Shown piece by piece: positions 35,466-44,776 of a stretch of DNA of 64,000 bases (position 1 is its first letter; every line of letters starts with the position of its first letter). The DNA lies in NCBI RefSeq assembly GCF_000342005.1, contig NZ_AOHO01000084.1, positions 1 through 64,000 of the forward strand, given 5' to 3'. Made by a program: the position numbers and the translations under genes. This stretch comes from Amycolatopsis decaplanina DSM 44594 (lineage in GTDB: Bacteria; Actinomycetota; Actinomycetes; Mycobacteriales; Pseudonocardiaceae). The notes below the pieces were generated by a model. The model saw only the letters and a program-made list of their open reading frames with translations, ran no database searches and had not been told where the DNA came from.

Positions 35466-36359
35466 CTAATCCGCACGATCCAAGACGGACTCCTCACCGG
35501 GATCCGGCTCCGGCCAGCCGGGGTACGGCGGGGGAGTGCCGCCGTACTGCGGGCAGAGCGCCTGGTGATCGCACCACGCGCAGAGCTTGCTCGGATTCGG
35601 CCGGAAATCGCCGGTCTTGCCCGCTTTGAGGATCGCCTGCCAGATCGCCTCCAGTGTGCGCTCGAAGCGGATCAGCTCGCCCTCGTCGGGTGTGTAGGCC
35701 AGGGACTGCCCGTCGGTGAGGTACATCAGTTTCAGCTGGCGCGGCACTACACCGCGAAGCCGCCAGAGGACAACGGCGTAGAACTTCATCTGGAACATCG
35801 CCTTGGCCTCGCCGATCTCGCGGGGCGCGGCGCCGGTCTTGTAGTCGACGACGCGGATCTCGCCGGTCGGCGCGACGTCCAGCCTGTCGACGTAGCCCCG
35901 CAGCAGTACTCCGGAGCCCAGCTCGATCTCGACGTGCAGCTCACACGCTTCGGGTTCCAGACGGCGCGGATCCTCGAGGCCGAAGTAGGTGTCGACGAGT
36001 TGCTCGGCGGACGAGAGCCACGAGGTGACGGCCTCGGGATCCTCCTGGTCGAACAGCTCGATCCACTCCGGACGTTCCGCCGACAGATCCTCCCATGCCG
36101 GCGCGAGCAGCTCCTTGGCCTGCGGAGGGGTGCGATCGGCTTGGGGAAGGGAGAACAGGCGCTCCAGCACGGAATGCACCAGCGTGCCGCGCAGCTGGGC
36201 CTTCGTCGGGATCTCGGGCAGTCTGTCGACCGCGCGGAACCGGTAGAGCAGCGGACACTGCTTGAAGTCGCTGGCACGCGACGGGGACAGGGCCGGCCGA
36301 CGGCGCGGGACTTCGGCGCCGGGCGGCGGATCGGCGGTGACCGTGTCGGTGTCGGGCAT
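35466..36359 (-). CDS. RecB-family PD-(D/E)XK exonuclease with Fe-S cysteines
   Basis: A 297-residue single-domain nuclease related to the RecB/AddB/Cas4 nuclease fold (Rv2119-like). LRGTLVHSVLERLF carries the histidine motif, ELHVEIELGSGVLLRGYVDRLDVAPTGEIRVVDYKTG contains the catalytic D and D-x-K residues, and QCPLLYRF plus CAWCDHQALC supply four cysteines for a [4Fe-4S] cluster, as in AddB and Cas4. The ATG at 36359 lies seven bases behind a PafBC-type promoter (36366-36388), so the mRNA is leaderless and probably DNA-damage induced. Confidence 0.85.
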   Translation of the reverse strand: MPDTDTVTADPPPGAEVPRRRPALSPSRASDFKQCPLLYRFRAVDRLPEIPTKAQLRGTLVHSVLERLFSLPQADRTPPQAKELLAPAWEDLSAERPEWIELFDQEDPEAVTSWLSSAEQLVDTYFGLEDPRRLEPEACELHVEIELGSGVLLRGYVDRLDVAPTGEIRVVDYKTGAAPREIGEAKAMFQMKFYAVVLWRLRGVVPRQLKLMYLTDGQSLAYTPDEGELIRFERTLEAIWQAILKAGKTGDFRPNPSKLCAWCDHQALCPQYGGTPPPYPGWPEPDPGEESVLDRAD

Positions 36360-36365
36360 GGGGGG

Positions 36366-36388
36366 AGCGTATCGCCGGGCACCGACAG
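36366..36388 (-). promoter_or_regulatory. PafBC-dependent (RecA-NDp) promoter of the RecB-like nuclease gene
   Basis: On the minus strand CTGTCGGTG, eight bases, then TACGCT match the RecA-NDp consensus TTGTCRGTG-N8-TANNNT at every defined position but the first. The -10 box ends seven bases before the ATG. PafB and PafC, the activators of such promoters in mycobacteria, are encoded at 59.6-61.5 kb. Confidence 0.75.
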
Positions 36389-36487
36389 TTCCGGGACCGC
36401 GACGCACCGGAGTGGCATGACCGACACCACCCGGACGGGAAGGGCGGGTTACCGGCACCCCACACCTGGGCATCTACGCTCTGACAC

Positions 36488-37639
36488 ATGGCCGTGACGG
36501 GTGAGCAGGGCCCGCCTCGACGAGGCGTGGCACCAGAGGGTGGGCTCCTGCTGTTCCGGGTCTCCGGGATCCCCGTGTTGCTGGCCCCTTCGTGGTGGAT
36601 CGGCTCCCTGATCATCGTGGTCCTCTACACGCCGCTGGTCGGACGGATCCTGCCCGGTGCGTCGACGCTGACCTCCTGGCTGCTGGCGGCCGCGTTCGCG
36701 GTCCTTCTCGGACTCTCGGTGCTCGCGCACGAGCTCGGGCACTGCCTGGTCGCGCTGCGCCTCGGCATCCCGGTCCGGCGCTTGCGGCTGTTCCTGCTCG
36801 GAGGCCTCTCCGAGGTCGCCAGGACTCCCCGCCAGCCGCGACAGGAAGGCCTGGTCGCCGCCGCGGGACCGGTGGTTTCGTTGCTGCTCGGCGGTTTCTG
36901 CGGGCTGCTCATGTTCGCCGTCCCGTCGGAAAGCGCGGCATGGCTGCTCATCGCCGAATGCGCCGTCGCGAACTTCGCCGTCGGGATCTTCAACCTCCTT
37001 CCCGGGCTCCCGCTCGACGGCGGCCGGCTGGTTCGCGCCGGGGTCTGGGCGGCGACGGGCCGCCGGGAAAAGGGCACCCGGGCGGCGGTGGTCGGGGGCG
37101 GCCTCGTGGCGGCGGGACTGGTCGTCTGGGCGCTGTGGGGATTGGCGGTGGGCAGCGAGGACCGCTGGCTCCGGCTCGGCGTCTGTGTCGTGACTGCGTG
37201 GTTCGTGATCCTCGGCGCGCGAAGCGAACTCGCCGCCGAAACACGCCGAGGGTGGCCGGAAGGTGTGAGACTGAGCGAGCTCGTCCGGCCCGTTCTCCAG
37301 CTTCCCGCGGAAAGCCCGGTCGCGGACGCGCTGGCCGCATCGGCGGGCCGTGGGGTGGTCCTGGTGCGCGCCGACGGCGTCGCGGCCGGGCTGCTCGACG
37401 AGACGGCCGCCGCGCATTTGGCCGGGACGTCGCCGCACGCGCCCGCGGAGATGGCCGCGGAGCCGATCCGCGCCGACACCGTGCTTCTCACCTCGGAGTC
37501 GGGGGAGGAGATCGCCGAGCGGGTCCGGGAAACCGCCGCGTGGCAGTTCCTCGTCGTGGACGACGAAGGCAGGCCCGCGGGGGTGCTCCGGCGTGAAGAC
37601 CTGCGCGCCGCGATGACCCGGAGCCGACCCCCGGCGTAG
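36488..37639 (+). CDS. Site-2 protease family membrane metalloprotease (M50) with CBS domains
   Basis: A 383-residue intramembrane metalloprotease. Helices at about 22-45 and 62-88 carry the zinc motif HELGH (81-85); the third ligand is in NLLPGLPLDGGRL near 170-181. After six helices, a cytoplasmic C-terminal part of about 120 residues resembles a pair of CBS modules. Such proteins (Rv2625c-like group) cleave transmembrane substrates or anti-sigma factors, and CBS domains may bind adenylates. TACGCT seven bases before the ATG predicts a leaderless transcript divergent from the damage-inducible nuclease. Confidence 0.87.
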   Translation: MAVTGEQGPPRRGVAPEGGLLLFRVSGIPVLLAPSWWIGSLIIVVLYTPLVGRILPGASTLTSWLLAAAFAVLLGLSVLAHELGHCLVALRLGIPVRRLRLFLLGGLSEVARTPRQPRQEGLVAAAGPVVSLLLGGFCGLLMFAVPSESAAWLLIAECAVANFAVGIFNLLPGLPLDGGRLVRAGVWAATGRREKGTRAAVVGGGLVAAGLVVWALWGLAVGSEDRWLRLGVCVVTAWFVILGARSELAAETRRGWPEGVRLSELVRPVLQLPAESPVADALAASAGRGVVLVRADGVAAGLLDETAAAHLAGTSPHAPAEMAAEPIRADTVLLTSESGEEIAERVRETAAWQFLVVDDEGRPAGVLRREDLRAAMTRSRPPA

Positions 37640-37669
37640 CGCGGTACGGCCACCTGCGAGGATCGGTAG

Positions 37670-38563
<894 letters not shown>

Positions 38564-38616
38564 CCCCCGGACGCGCGAGACCGGCGCCGGTGCTTGTACC
38601 TGACAGTTCGGCCAGG

Positions 38617-38685
38617 GGTCGTGAGTGGTAAGGACGGTTCTAACCTTCCTTACCACTCACGACCCAGTCCACTCACGACCCAGTC
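38617..38685. repeat. Family A copy 4 with a tandem partial duplication
   Basis: 38617-38664 is an inverted repeat beginning GGTCGTGAGTGGTAAGG with one mismatch in the inner arm. The last 17 bases, CCACTCACGACCCAGTC, are repeated directly at 38669-38685, sharing the junction cytosine. The duplication is a sign of slippage or of repeated insertion at this site. Confidence 0.8.
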
Positions 38686-38865
38686 GACGATGAAGGAATC
38701 GGGACACTCGACGTCCCCGATCCTCCGTTGATCAAGGTCGTGACGGTCGGGCCTTGCGGCTGACAGCCGAGCTGCCGGAAGCACCTGACGACCACTCCCG
38801 CGCACAACGCAAGTTGCAAGCGGACAGACGCCCTTCGGCGAGTTTTCGTCAGCGTTCGACGGATA
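38686..38865. other. Convergent intergenic remainder with a weak dyad
   Basis: Between the family A repeat and the gene ending at 38866 there is no open frame with coding character. ATCGGGAC (38699) and GTCCCCGAT (around 38714) form an imperfect hairpin. Nothing else is recognisable. Confidence 0.5.
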
Positions 38866-39321
38866 TCACGGCACGCACCACTTGCCGTCGCGTTTCTTCA
38901 GTGGGAAGGGCGTGTCCTTCTGGCCGCCCACGCCTTCGACGTGCACGGTCACGGTGGCGGAATCGCCGCTGACCACCGGCGGGTCCGGGACGGTCGCGGA
39001 CACCTTGCCCGCGGCCGCCCACTTCCGTTCCAACTCGGCCAGATCGGCCGACGACTGCTGGACGCAGGTGAGCTTCCCGAACGCCGTCGCGTCGTGATTG
39101 ACGATGGCCGCGGCGATCGCCTTGCCCGCCACCTCGACCGCCGCCACGTCCGGATCCACCGGAACCGGACGGGACGAACTCGGCCCTGGTGTGGGTGTGA
39201 CGGTGCCGGGCGCGGCCGGGTCGGAGCCGGACGGGGCCACCAGCAGCAGCCCCACCACGACCCCGGCCACGACCGCGCCACAAACGACCGCGACGGCGGT
39301 CAGCTTGTGGCTCACCGTCAC
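38866..39321 (-). CDS. Membrane-anchored exported protein, Rv0361/DUF4878-like
   Basis: A 151-residue protein with one N-terminal membrane anchor (LTAVAVVCGAVVAGVVVGLLL), a Pro/Thr/Ser linker and a small extracytoplasmic domain. The domain has the pattern of NTF2-like DUF4878 proteins: AAAIVNHDATAFGKLTC, WAAAGKVSATV and a closing KRDGKWCVP, with two cysteines probably disulphide-bonded. The GTG at 39321 lies eight bases after the upstream gene's stop. The related domain in that neighbour suggests a tandem duplication. Function unknown. Confidence 0.7.
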   Translation of the reverse strand: MTVSHKLTAVAVVCGAVVAGVVVGLLLVAPSGSDPAAPGTVTPTPGPSSSRPVPVDPDVAAVEVAGKAIAAAIVNHDATAFGKLTCVQQSSADLAELERKWAAAGKVSATVPDPPVVSGDSATVTVHVEGVGGQKDTPFPLKKRDGKWCVP

Positions 39322-39328
39322 CGGAAGG

Positions 39329-40150
39329 TCACTTCTTGTCGGCCTTGATGTCCTTGAGGCACCACAGGCTCGATTCCCTGGCCGCCGTGATGGTGCCTTC
39401 CGCCATCTTGGTGCCCTGGGTGGCGCGGTAGCGGCCGGTCGCCCGGTCACCGCTTTCCTTGGCGGGCTCGATGATCTCGAGCTTGATGGGGTCGAGCGGC
39501 TTGCCCTCGTCCTTGGTGTTCTCGCTGCGGCAGATCAGGTCGAGGAACGTCTTCTTGTCACCCGCGCTGTAGGAGCTCGCGGCGCTCTCGAAGACCTCCT
39601 GCGGAGTGGCCTTCCCGCCGGGCGCCGGACCTGAACTCTTGGTCGACGACGTGCTGGGCGAGCTGGACCTGGTGCGGGTCGAGCTCGGCTTCTGCGACGA
39701 CGAGGACGGGGCCTCCGACGGGGCGGCGCTGCTGGAGGGCGGCGCGGCGGTCGGGTTGTCGTCGCCGGAGTTCAGCGCGATGACGAGGGCGGTGACACCG
39801 CCGCCGACCAGCACGACCGCGCCGATCGCGATGCCGACGATCAGGCCGGTCTTCTTTTTCTTGGGCGGCTCACCGCCGCCATAGCCGCCTTCCTGCGGGT
39901 ACGCGTTGAAGCCGCCCTGCTGGCCGTACGGATCCGGCTGGCCGAACTGCTGCGTGCCACCGGGGTATCCCTGCTGCGGCTGCGGTCCGCTCTGCGGGTA
40001 GCCACCTTGCTGCTGGCCGTACGGGTCCTGTCCGTACTGGCCGCCACCGGGGTATCCCTGCTGCGGCTGGGGACCGCTCTGCGGGTACCCGCCCTGCTGG
40101 CCGTACGGATCTTGTCCGTAGCCGCCGGGCTGCTGCGGCGGGTAAGTCAT
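39329..40150 (-). CDS. Gly/Pro/Gln/Tyr-rich membrane protein with exported DUF4878-like domain
   Basis: A 273-residue protein. Residues 1-93 are a disordered cytoplasmic tail of repeated QDPYGQQ and [17 protein letters not shown] units, the latter occurring twice almost identically. [30 protein letters not shown] is the single membrane helix, a Ser/Pro/Thr linker follows, and the last 90 residues ([25 protein letters not shown] to [14 protein letters not shown]) form an extracytoplasmic domain like that of the next gene. Tails of this composition occur in actinobacterial envelope and division proteins. Function unknown; it is divergent from arc. Confidence 0.72.
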   Translation of the reverse strand: MTYPPQQPGGYGQDPYGQQGGYPQSGPQPQQGYPGGGQYGQDPYGQQQGGYPQSGPQPQQGYPGGTQQFGQPDPYGQQGGFNAYPQEGGYGGGEPPKKKKTGLIVGIAIGAVVLVGGGVTALVIALNSGDDNPTAAPPSSSAAPSEAPSSSSQKPSSTRTRSSSPSTSSTKSSGPAPGGKATPQEVFESAASSYSAGDKKTFLDLICRSENTKDEGKPLDPIKLEIIEPAKESGDRATGRYRATQGTKMAEGTITAARESSLWCLKDIKADKK

Positions 40151-40460
40151 GGCTGGTGCCCCCTAGCTGTTCTGCGAAAATGCTCAACATGACCTGCGGG
40201 TCCGCCTCCCCGGCGAACGTCGGCCCGATGCTAGCCATCGAGCCGGATCGCCGCTCGATTAGGGCCGAACTGATACCGGTCACCCGTTTGCACCCGGACG
40301 GAGCCGGGTATTCCGCCGCAGGTCAGGCTAGGTGGACGGATTGTGACCATGGGAGTGTGGGACCCGGCACCGGGATGGCCCCTTGCGCGGCGGGAACGTA
40401 CGTGCAGTCGGGTGGTCCGGAACGCGACGCGCCGATCTTGTGATGCGGAAAGGCCTTTTA
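40151..40460. other. Divergent spacer between membrane protein gene and arc
   Basis: About 310 bases before the arc promoter. An AGGGGGC near 40163-40169 may serve the minus-strand gene. No coding signature, RNA gene or repeat of the window's families was found. An in-frame open stretch upstream of arc from 40343 lacks a ribosome site and is not credible as arc coding sequence. Confidence 0.5.
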
Positions 40461-40483
40461 TTGTCGGTGATCGCCGGTACCGT
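40461..40483 (+). promoter_or_regulatory. PafBC-dependent (RecA-NDp) promoter of arc
   Basis: TTGTCGGTG (40461-40469), eight bases, TACCGT (40478-40483) match the consensus TTGTCRGTG-N8-TANNNT at every defined position. Transcription would start near 40490, leaving a leader of about 24 bases that contains GAGGAGG before the ATG at 40514. PafB/PafC, which recognise this motif with RNA polymerase in mycobacteria, are encoded 19 kb downstream. Confidence 0.8.
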
Positions 40484-40513
40484 GGAATGAAAAGCACTCC
40501 GAGGAGGTGCCCG

Positions 40514-42316
40514 ATGCATCATGACCTTCCCGGAGGTCGGCGCGAGGAGGCCGACCCTTCAGAAACGACCGGAGCTGGAACCACGTCCGACGAGCAGGCA
40601 CGTCAAATCCGCTTCCTCGAGGAGGAAGTCGCTCTGCTGCGCCGGAAGCTCACCGATTCGCCACGTCAGAACCGAGTGCTGGAACAGCGACTCGCCGAGG
40701 CGTCGGAACGAGTGAGCCAACTCACGGAACGCAACACGAAACTGGTCGAGACGCTCCGCGAGGCGCGTGGCCAGTTGCTCGCGTTGCGAGAGGAGGTCGA
40801 CAGGCTGGCCCAGCCTCCGAGCGGTTACGGCGTGTTCGTCACCGCGTACGAGGACAACACGGTGGACGTGTTCACCGCGGGCCGCAAAATGCGGGTTTCG
40901 GTCTCACCCGCGGTCGAGGTCTCGTCGCTGCGGCGCGGACAGGCGTTGCGGCTCAACGAGGCACTCACCGTCGTCGAAGGCGGTGACTTCGAGCGGATCG
41001 GCGAGGTCTGCGCGCTGCGCGAGGTGCTGGCCCCGGACGTCGAGGGCGGCAGCCCCCGTGCGCTCGTGGTCGGGCACGCGGACGAGGAGCGGGTCGTCCT
41101 GCTCTCCGATCCGCTGGCCGAACAGCCCCTCAAGCCGGGCGACTCCCTGCTGGTGGACTCGAAAGCCGGTTACGCCTACGAGCGCGTGCCGAAGGCGGAG
41201 GTCGAGGATCTCGTGCTGGAGGAGGTGCCCGACGTCCGATACGAGGACATCGGTGGCCTCACCCGGCAGATCGAGCAGATCCGCGACGCCGTCGAGCTTC
41301 CGTTCCTGCACGCTGATCTCTACCAGGAGTACCAGCTGCGCCCGCCGAAGGGCGTGCTGCTCTACGGGCCTCCTGGCTGCGGTAAGACCCTCATCGCCAA
41401 GGCGGTGGCCAACTCGCTCGCCAAGAAGGTCGCCGAAGCACGCGGCGACTCGGCGGACGGGAAGTCCTACTTCCTGAACATCAAGGGTCCGGAACTGCTG
41501 AACAAGTTCGTCGGGGAGACCGAGCGGCACATCCGCCTGATCTTCCAGCGGGCTCGGGAAAAGGCCTCCGAAGGCACCCCGGTGATCGTGTTCTTCGACG
41601 AGATGGACTCGATCTTCCGCACCCGCGGTTCGGGCGTGTCCTCCGACGTGGAGACCACGATCGTCCCGCAGCTGCTTTCGGAGATCGACGGTGTCGAAGG
41701 CCTGGAGAACGTCATCGTCATCGGCGCCTCCAACCGTGAGGACATGATCGACCCGGCGATCCTGCGGCCGGGCCGGCTCGACGTCAAGATCAAGATCGAG
41801 CGTCCGGACGCCGAAGGCGCGAAGGACATCTTCTCCAAGTACCTGTCCGACGGTCTGCCGATCCACGCGGACGACCTCGCCGAGTTCGGCGGGGACGTGA
41901 GGGCGACCTTCGACGCGATGATCCAGCACACCGTCGAGCGGATGTACGAGGAGACGGACGAGAACCGGTTCCTCGAGGTCACCTACGCCAACGGTGACAA
42001 GGAGGTCCTGTACTTCCGTGACTTCAACTCGGGCGCGATGATCCAGAACATCGTGGACCGGGCGAAGAAGTCGGCCATCAAGTCGGTGCTGGAGACCAAG
42101 CAGCCCGGCCTGCGCGTGCAGCATCTGCTGGACGCGATCGTCGACGAGTTCGCGGAGAACGAGGACCTGCCCAACACCACCAACCCGGACGACTGGGCCC
42201 GGATCTCCGGCAAGAAGGGCGAGCGGATCGTCTACATCCGCACGCTCGTCACCGGCAAGAACCAGGATTCGGGGCGGGCGATAGACACCGCCACGAACAC
42301 CGGTCAGTACCTGTAG
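40514..42316 (+). CDS. arc: Proteasomal ATPase ARC (Mpa)
   Basis: A 600-residue ring-forming AAA+ unfoldase that recognises Pup on tagged proteins and threads them into the 20S proteasome. Residues 28-90 are the Pup-binding coiled coil ([11 protein letters not shown] onward), then two OB folds to about 240, and the AAA module with Walker A GPPGCGKT near 284-291 and Walker [10 protein letters not shown] near 360. The C-terminus ends GQYL, the motif that docks into the alpha ring and opens the gate. GAGGAGG precedes the ATG. A hairpin follows the stop. The promoter is PafBC type. Confidence 0.96.
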   Translation: MHHDLPGGRREEADPSETTGAGTTSDEQARQIRFLEEEVALLRRKLTDSPRQNRVLEQRLAEASERVSQLTERNTKLVETLREARGQLLALREEVDRLAQPPSGYGVFVTAYEDNTVDVFTAGRKMRVSVSPAVEVSSLRRGQALRLNEALTVVEGGDFERIGEVCALREVLAPDVEGGSPRALVVGHADEERVVLLSDPLAEQPLKPGDSLLVDSKAGYAYERVPKAEVEDLVLEEVPDVRYEDIGGLTRQIEQIRDAVELPFLHADLYQEYQLRPPKGVLLYGPPGCGKTLIAKAVANSLAKKVAEARGDSADGKSYFLNIKGPELLNKFVGETERHIRLIFQRAREKASEGTPVIVFFDEMDSIFRTRGSGVSSDVETTIVPQLLSEIDGVEGLENVIVIGASNREDMIDPAILRPGRLDVKIKIERPDAEGAKDIFSKYLSDGLPIHADDLAEFGGDVRATFDAMIQHTVERMYEETDENRFLEVTYANGDKEVLYFRDFNSGAMIQNIVDRAKKSAIKSVLETKQPGLRVQHLLDAIVDEFAENEDLPNTTNPDDWARISGKKGERIVYIRTLVTGKNQDSGRAIDTATNTGQYL

Positions 42317-42323
42317 TACGAGC

Positions 42324-42368
42324 CGAAGAGGCCCTTCACCGCATGCGTCGCGGTGAAGGGCCTCTTCG
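42324..42368. terminator. Hairpin between arc and the DMT transporter gene
   Basis: CGAAGAGGCCCTTCACCGC and its exact complement surround seven bases. It starts eight bases after the arc stop and ends just before the convergent DMT stop at 42371. The GGCCCTTCAC core resembles family B arms read in the opposite order. Confidence 0.8.
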
Positions 42369-42370
42369 TT

Positions 42371-43282
42371 TCAGACGGCTACGGCTTCCTTGACCTTCTT
42401 GCGCGGGCTAAGCCGCCCGTGTGCGGCCAGGATCCCCAGAACGACGAGCAGCGCGCCGACGGGCTGGTTCCATGCCAGGGGTTCGTCGAGGACAAGGACA
42501 CCGAGCAGCACGCCGACGACCGGTGTGAGGTAGGTCACCGCCGAGGCGTTCGACGCGCCCCACGCCGCGATGATCGACGCGTTCCAGGCGTAGGCGAGCC
42601 CGGTGCCCAGTGCCCCGAGCGCGATCATGCTGAGCACGATCGGCGTATCGAGACGTACCGGCGTCGTCGCGATGAACGGCGCGAGCACCAGCATCACGAC
42701 GGCGCCGCAGCAGACCTGCCCGAGCGCGATGGTCGGGGCGTCGAGGTTCCGCACCGAGATGAACCGTCGCACGTAGACGAACGAGATCCCGTAGCAGGTC
42801 GTCGCGCCCAGGCACGCCAGTTGCGCGGTCAGTTCGTGCGAGACGTCGATCCCTTGCCAGACCCCGACGATGGTGAGCACGCCGAGGAAGCCGAGGATCA
42901 GGCCGGTCGTGCGGGCCTTCGTGAAGCGTTCCGACGGCAGGGCCGCGGCGGCGATGAGCATGGTGATCAGCGGCGTCGTCGCGTTGAAGATGCTGGCGAG
43001 TCCGGAGGAGATGTACTGCTCTGCCCAGGAGAACAACAGGAACGGGATGACGCACAGCAGCACGGAGACGACCGCGAGATGGCCCCAGAGCGCCGGGTCC
43101 CGGGGGAGTGGCTTACGGCGCCAGGCGGCGATGGCCATCAGCGCCACCGCGCCCAGGCAGACGCGGGAGAGCGCCACCTGAGCGGGCGACAGGCCGGTGA
43201 GGCCGACCTTGATGAACAGAAAACTCGCACCCCATACGATCGCGAGTGCCGCGAACCGGATCGCGATACCGAAACGTCCCAA
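42371..43282 (-). CDS. EamA/DMT-superfamily transporter
   Basis: A 303-residue, ten-helix drug/metabolite transporter made of two EamA repeats, the first near WGASFLFIKVGLTGLSPAQVALSRV and the second from AQLACLGATTCYGISFVYVRRF. Members export amino acids, nucleosides or drugs. The start is a TTG at 43282 preceded by AGGAGAAGGA, one of the few TTG starts in the window. It is inserted between arc and dop, which are otherwise near neighbours. The substrate is unknown. Confidence 0.85.
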   Translation of the reverse strand: MGRFGIAIRFAALAIVWGASFLFIKVGLTGLSPAQVALSRVCLGAVALMAIAAWRRKPLPRDPALWGHLAVVSVLLCVIPFLLFSWAEQYISSGLASIFNATTPLITMLIAAAALPSERFTKARTTGLILGFLGVLTIVGVWQGIDVSHELTAQLACLGATTCYGISFVYVRRFISVRNLDAPTIALGQVCCGAVVMLVLAPFIATTPVRLDTPIVLSMIALGALGTGLAYAWNASIIAAWGASNASAVTYLTPVVGVLLGVLVLDEPLAWNQPVGALLVVLGILAAHGRLSPRKKVKEAVAV

Positions 43283-43401
43283 TTGTCCTTCTCCTGAGTC
43301 CTCAAGTTCGGGCTCAGTGAATCCCGGATTCCCCGTTGTGCTCCAGCGGTTTTCGGACGATGTGTCCGACGCCTCGCGCGTGGCGATCGCCGGAATTGTT
43401 T

Positions 43402-43418
43402 GTATAACGCCCTATACT
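43402..43418 (+). promoter_or_regulatory. Promoter with overlapping GTATA-N6-TATAC dyad
   Basis: TATACT (43413-43418) is a near-perfect -10 box, eight bases before the GTG at 43427. GTATAACGCCCTATAC (43402-43417) forms a dyad through that box. A repressor site is likely. No -35 element is clear. Confidence 0.55.
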
Positions 43419-43426
43419 TACGGGCT

Positions 43427-43771
43427 GTGAGCGAATCCTCCGGGCGCCCGCGCGCGCCGATCACCGAAGCCGATGTCCTGGCCTGGCTGGAAACAACGGC
43501 CGCCGCCGTCCAGGCGGGGGAGGTGAGCGCCCCCGAACTCATCGAGCTGCTAGGCGAGTTGCGCCGTGCCTCCGCGGCCTGCGCCGACGCGTCCGATTGG
43601 GCACTGCTCGCCGCCAGGGAGGAAGGTGCCAGCCTTCGTCAGATCGCGCCCGTCTTCGGCAAGGGTTACGTTCGGGCGCCGGCGGCGCGCCTCGAAAAGC
43701 TTCATCGGCAGGCGCAGAACGCGAGCCAGTGGCTCGCGATCCTCCGCCACAAGAACGAAGGAGCCCGGTGA
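43427..43771 (+). CDS. Small helix-turn-helix-like protein of unknown function
   Basis: A 114-residue soluble protein with no signal or membrane segment. DWALLAAREEGASLRQIAPVFGKGYVRAPAARLEKLHRQ resembles a helix-turn-helix with a basic following helix, as in small actinobacterial DNA-binding proteins, but no family is recognised. The GTG at 43427 sits eight bases behind a strong -10 box, suggesting leaderless translation. It overlaps the aldo/keto reductase gene by four bases (GTGA). Possibly the repressor of its own dyad promoter. Confidence 0.65.
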   Translation: MSESSGRPRAPITEADVLAWLETTAAAVQAGEVSAPELIELLGELRRASAACADASDWALLAAREEGASLRQIAPVFGKGYVRAPAARLEKLHRQAQNASQWLAILRHKNEGAR

Positions 43772-44721
43772 CAGACTCGGAAATCCCCGTCGGCGACCGG
43801 ATCGCCGTCGGACTGGCGGCGCTCGGCAGGCCCGCGTACATCAACCTGGGCCGCGTCGACGCGCTGCCGCCCGGTCGCGAGTTCGAGGCGATGCGCGCGG
43901 CGACCTACGACGTGCTGGACGACGCGTACCGCGCGGGTGTCCGCTGGATCGATGTCGCCCGTTCGTATGGTTCTTCGGAGGAGTTCCTGGCCGGCTGGCT
44001 CGCCGATCGCGCCCACGCGGACGTGACGGTGTCGAGCAAATGGGGCTATCGCTACGTGGGGGAGTGGAAGCTCGACGCGGAGGTGCACGAGGTCAAGGAG
44101 CACACCGCGGCGCGATTCGCCGAGCAGTGGGCGGAAACCGTTGACCTGCTGGGGAAAGCGATTTCGCTCTACCAGGTCCACTCGCTCACCGTGGACAGTC
44201 CTCTGTTCACCGACGAGCGGCTGATCGGCGCGCTGGCCGAACTCGCCGCCGACGGTGTGCCGGTGGGGTTCTCCACGTCCGGGCCGGCACAGGCCGACGC
44301 GGTCCGCCGGGCGTTCGAGCTGGAGGTGTCCGGAACGCCGGTCTTCAGCGCCGTGCAGTCGACGTGGAACCTGCTCGAACCATCCGTCGGCCCGGCGCTC
44401 GTGGAAGCGCGCGACGCCGGGAAACGGGTGCTGGTCAAGGAAACCGTCGCGAACGGACGGCTGGTGGTCGAGCCTCCGGCGGTGCTCGCGCGGATCGCAC
44501 GGGAACACGGGGCAGGCCCGGACGCGGTGGCGATCGCGGCGGTGCTGGCACAGGACTGGCGGCCGGTCGCGGTCGTCGGCCCGTCGAGTACGGCCCAACT
44601 CCGCGAGAATCTCGTTGCCGCGAAGGCGAAGTTGACCGCCGACGAACTCGCGGAACTCGCGACGCTCGCCGAAGAGCCGGTCGCCTACTGGCGGCACAGG
44701 TCCTGCCTCGGCTGGCATTGA
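43768..44721 (+). CDS. Aldo/keto reductase
   Basis: A 317-residue TIM-barrel oxidoreductase using NADPH. GVRWIDVARSYGSSEEFLAGWL contains the catalytic aspartate and tyrosine region, VSSKWGYRYVGEW the lysine, and YQVHSLTVDSP the histidine of the tetrad. The C-terminal VVGPSSTAQLREN is the NADP-phosphate site. The GTG at 43768 has AAGGAG five bases upstream and overlaps the preceding stop. The terminal SCLGWH is unusual for the family. The substrate is unknown. Confidence 0.85.
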   Translation: MTDSEIPVGDRIAVGLAALGRPAYINLGRVDALPPGREFEAMRAATYDVLDDAYRAGVRWIDVARSYGSSEEFLAGWLADRAHADVTVSSKWGYRYVGEWKLDAEVHEVKEHTAARFAEQWAETVDLLGKAISLYQVHSLTVDSPLFTDERLIGALAELAADGVPVGFSTSGPAQADAVRRAFELEVSGTPVFSAVQSTWNLLEPSVGPALVEARDAGKRVLVKETVANGRLVVEPPAVLARIAREHGAGPDAVAIAAVLAQDWRPVAVVGPSSTAQLRENLVAAKAKLTADELAELATLAEEPVAYWRHRSCLGWH

Positions 44722-44776
44722 GGGGCTGCACTAGTCTCGCGGCAAACGTCAGGCGGGACACCGGGGAGGCTCGAGG

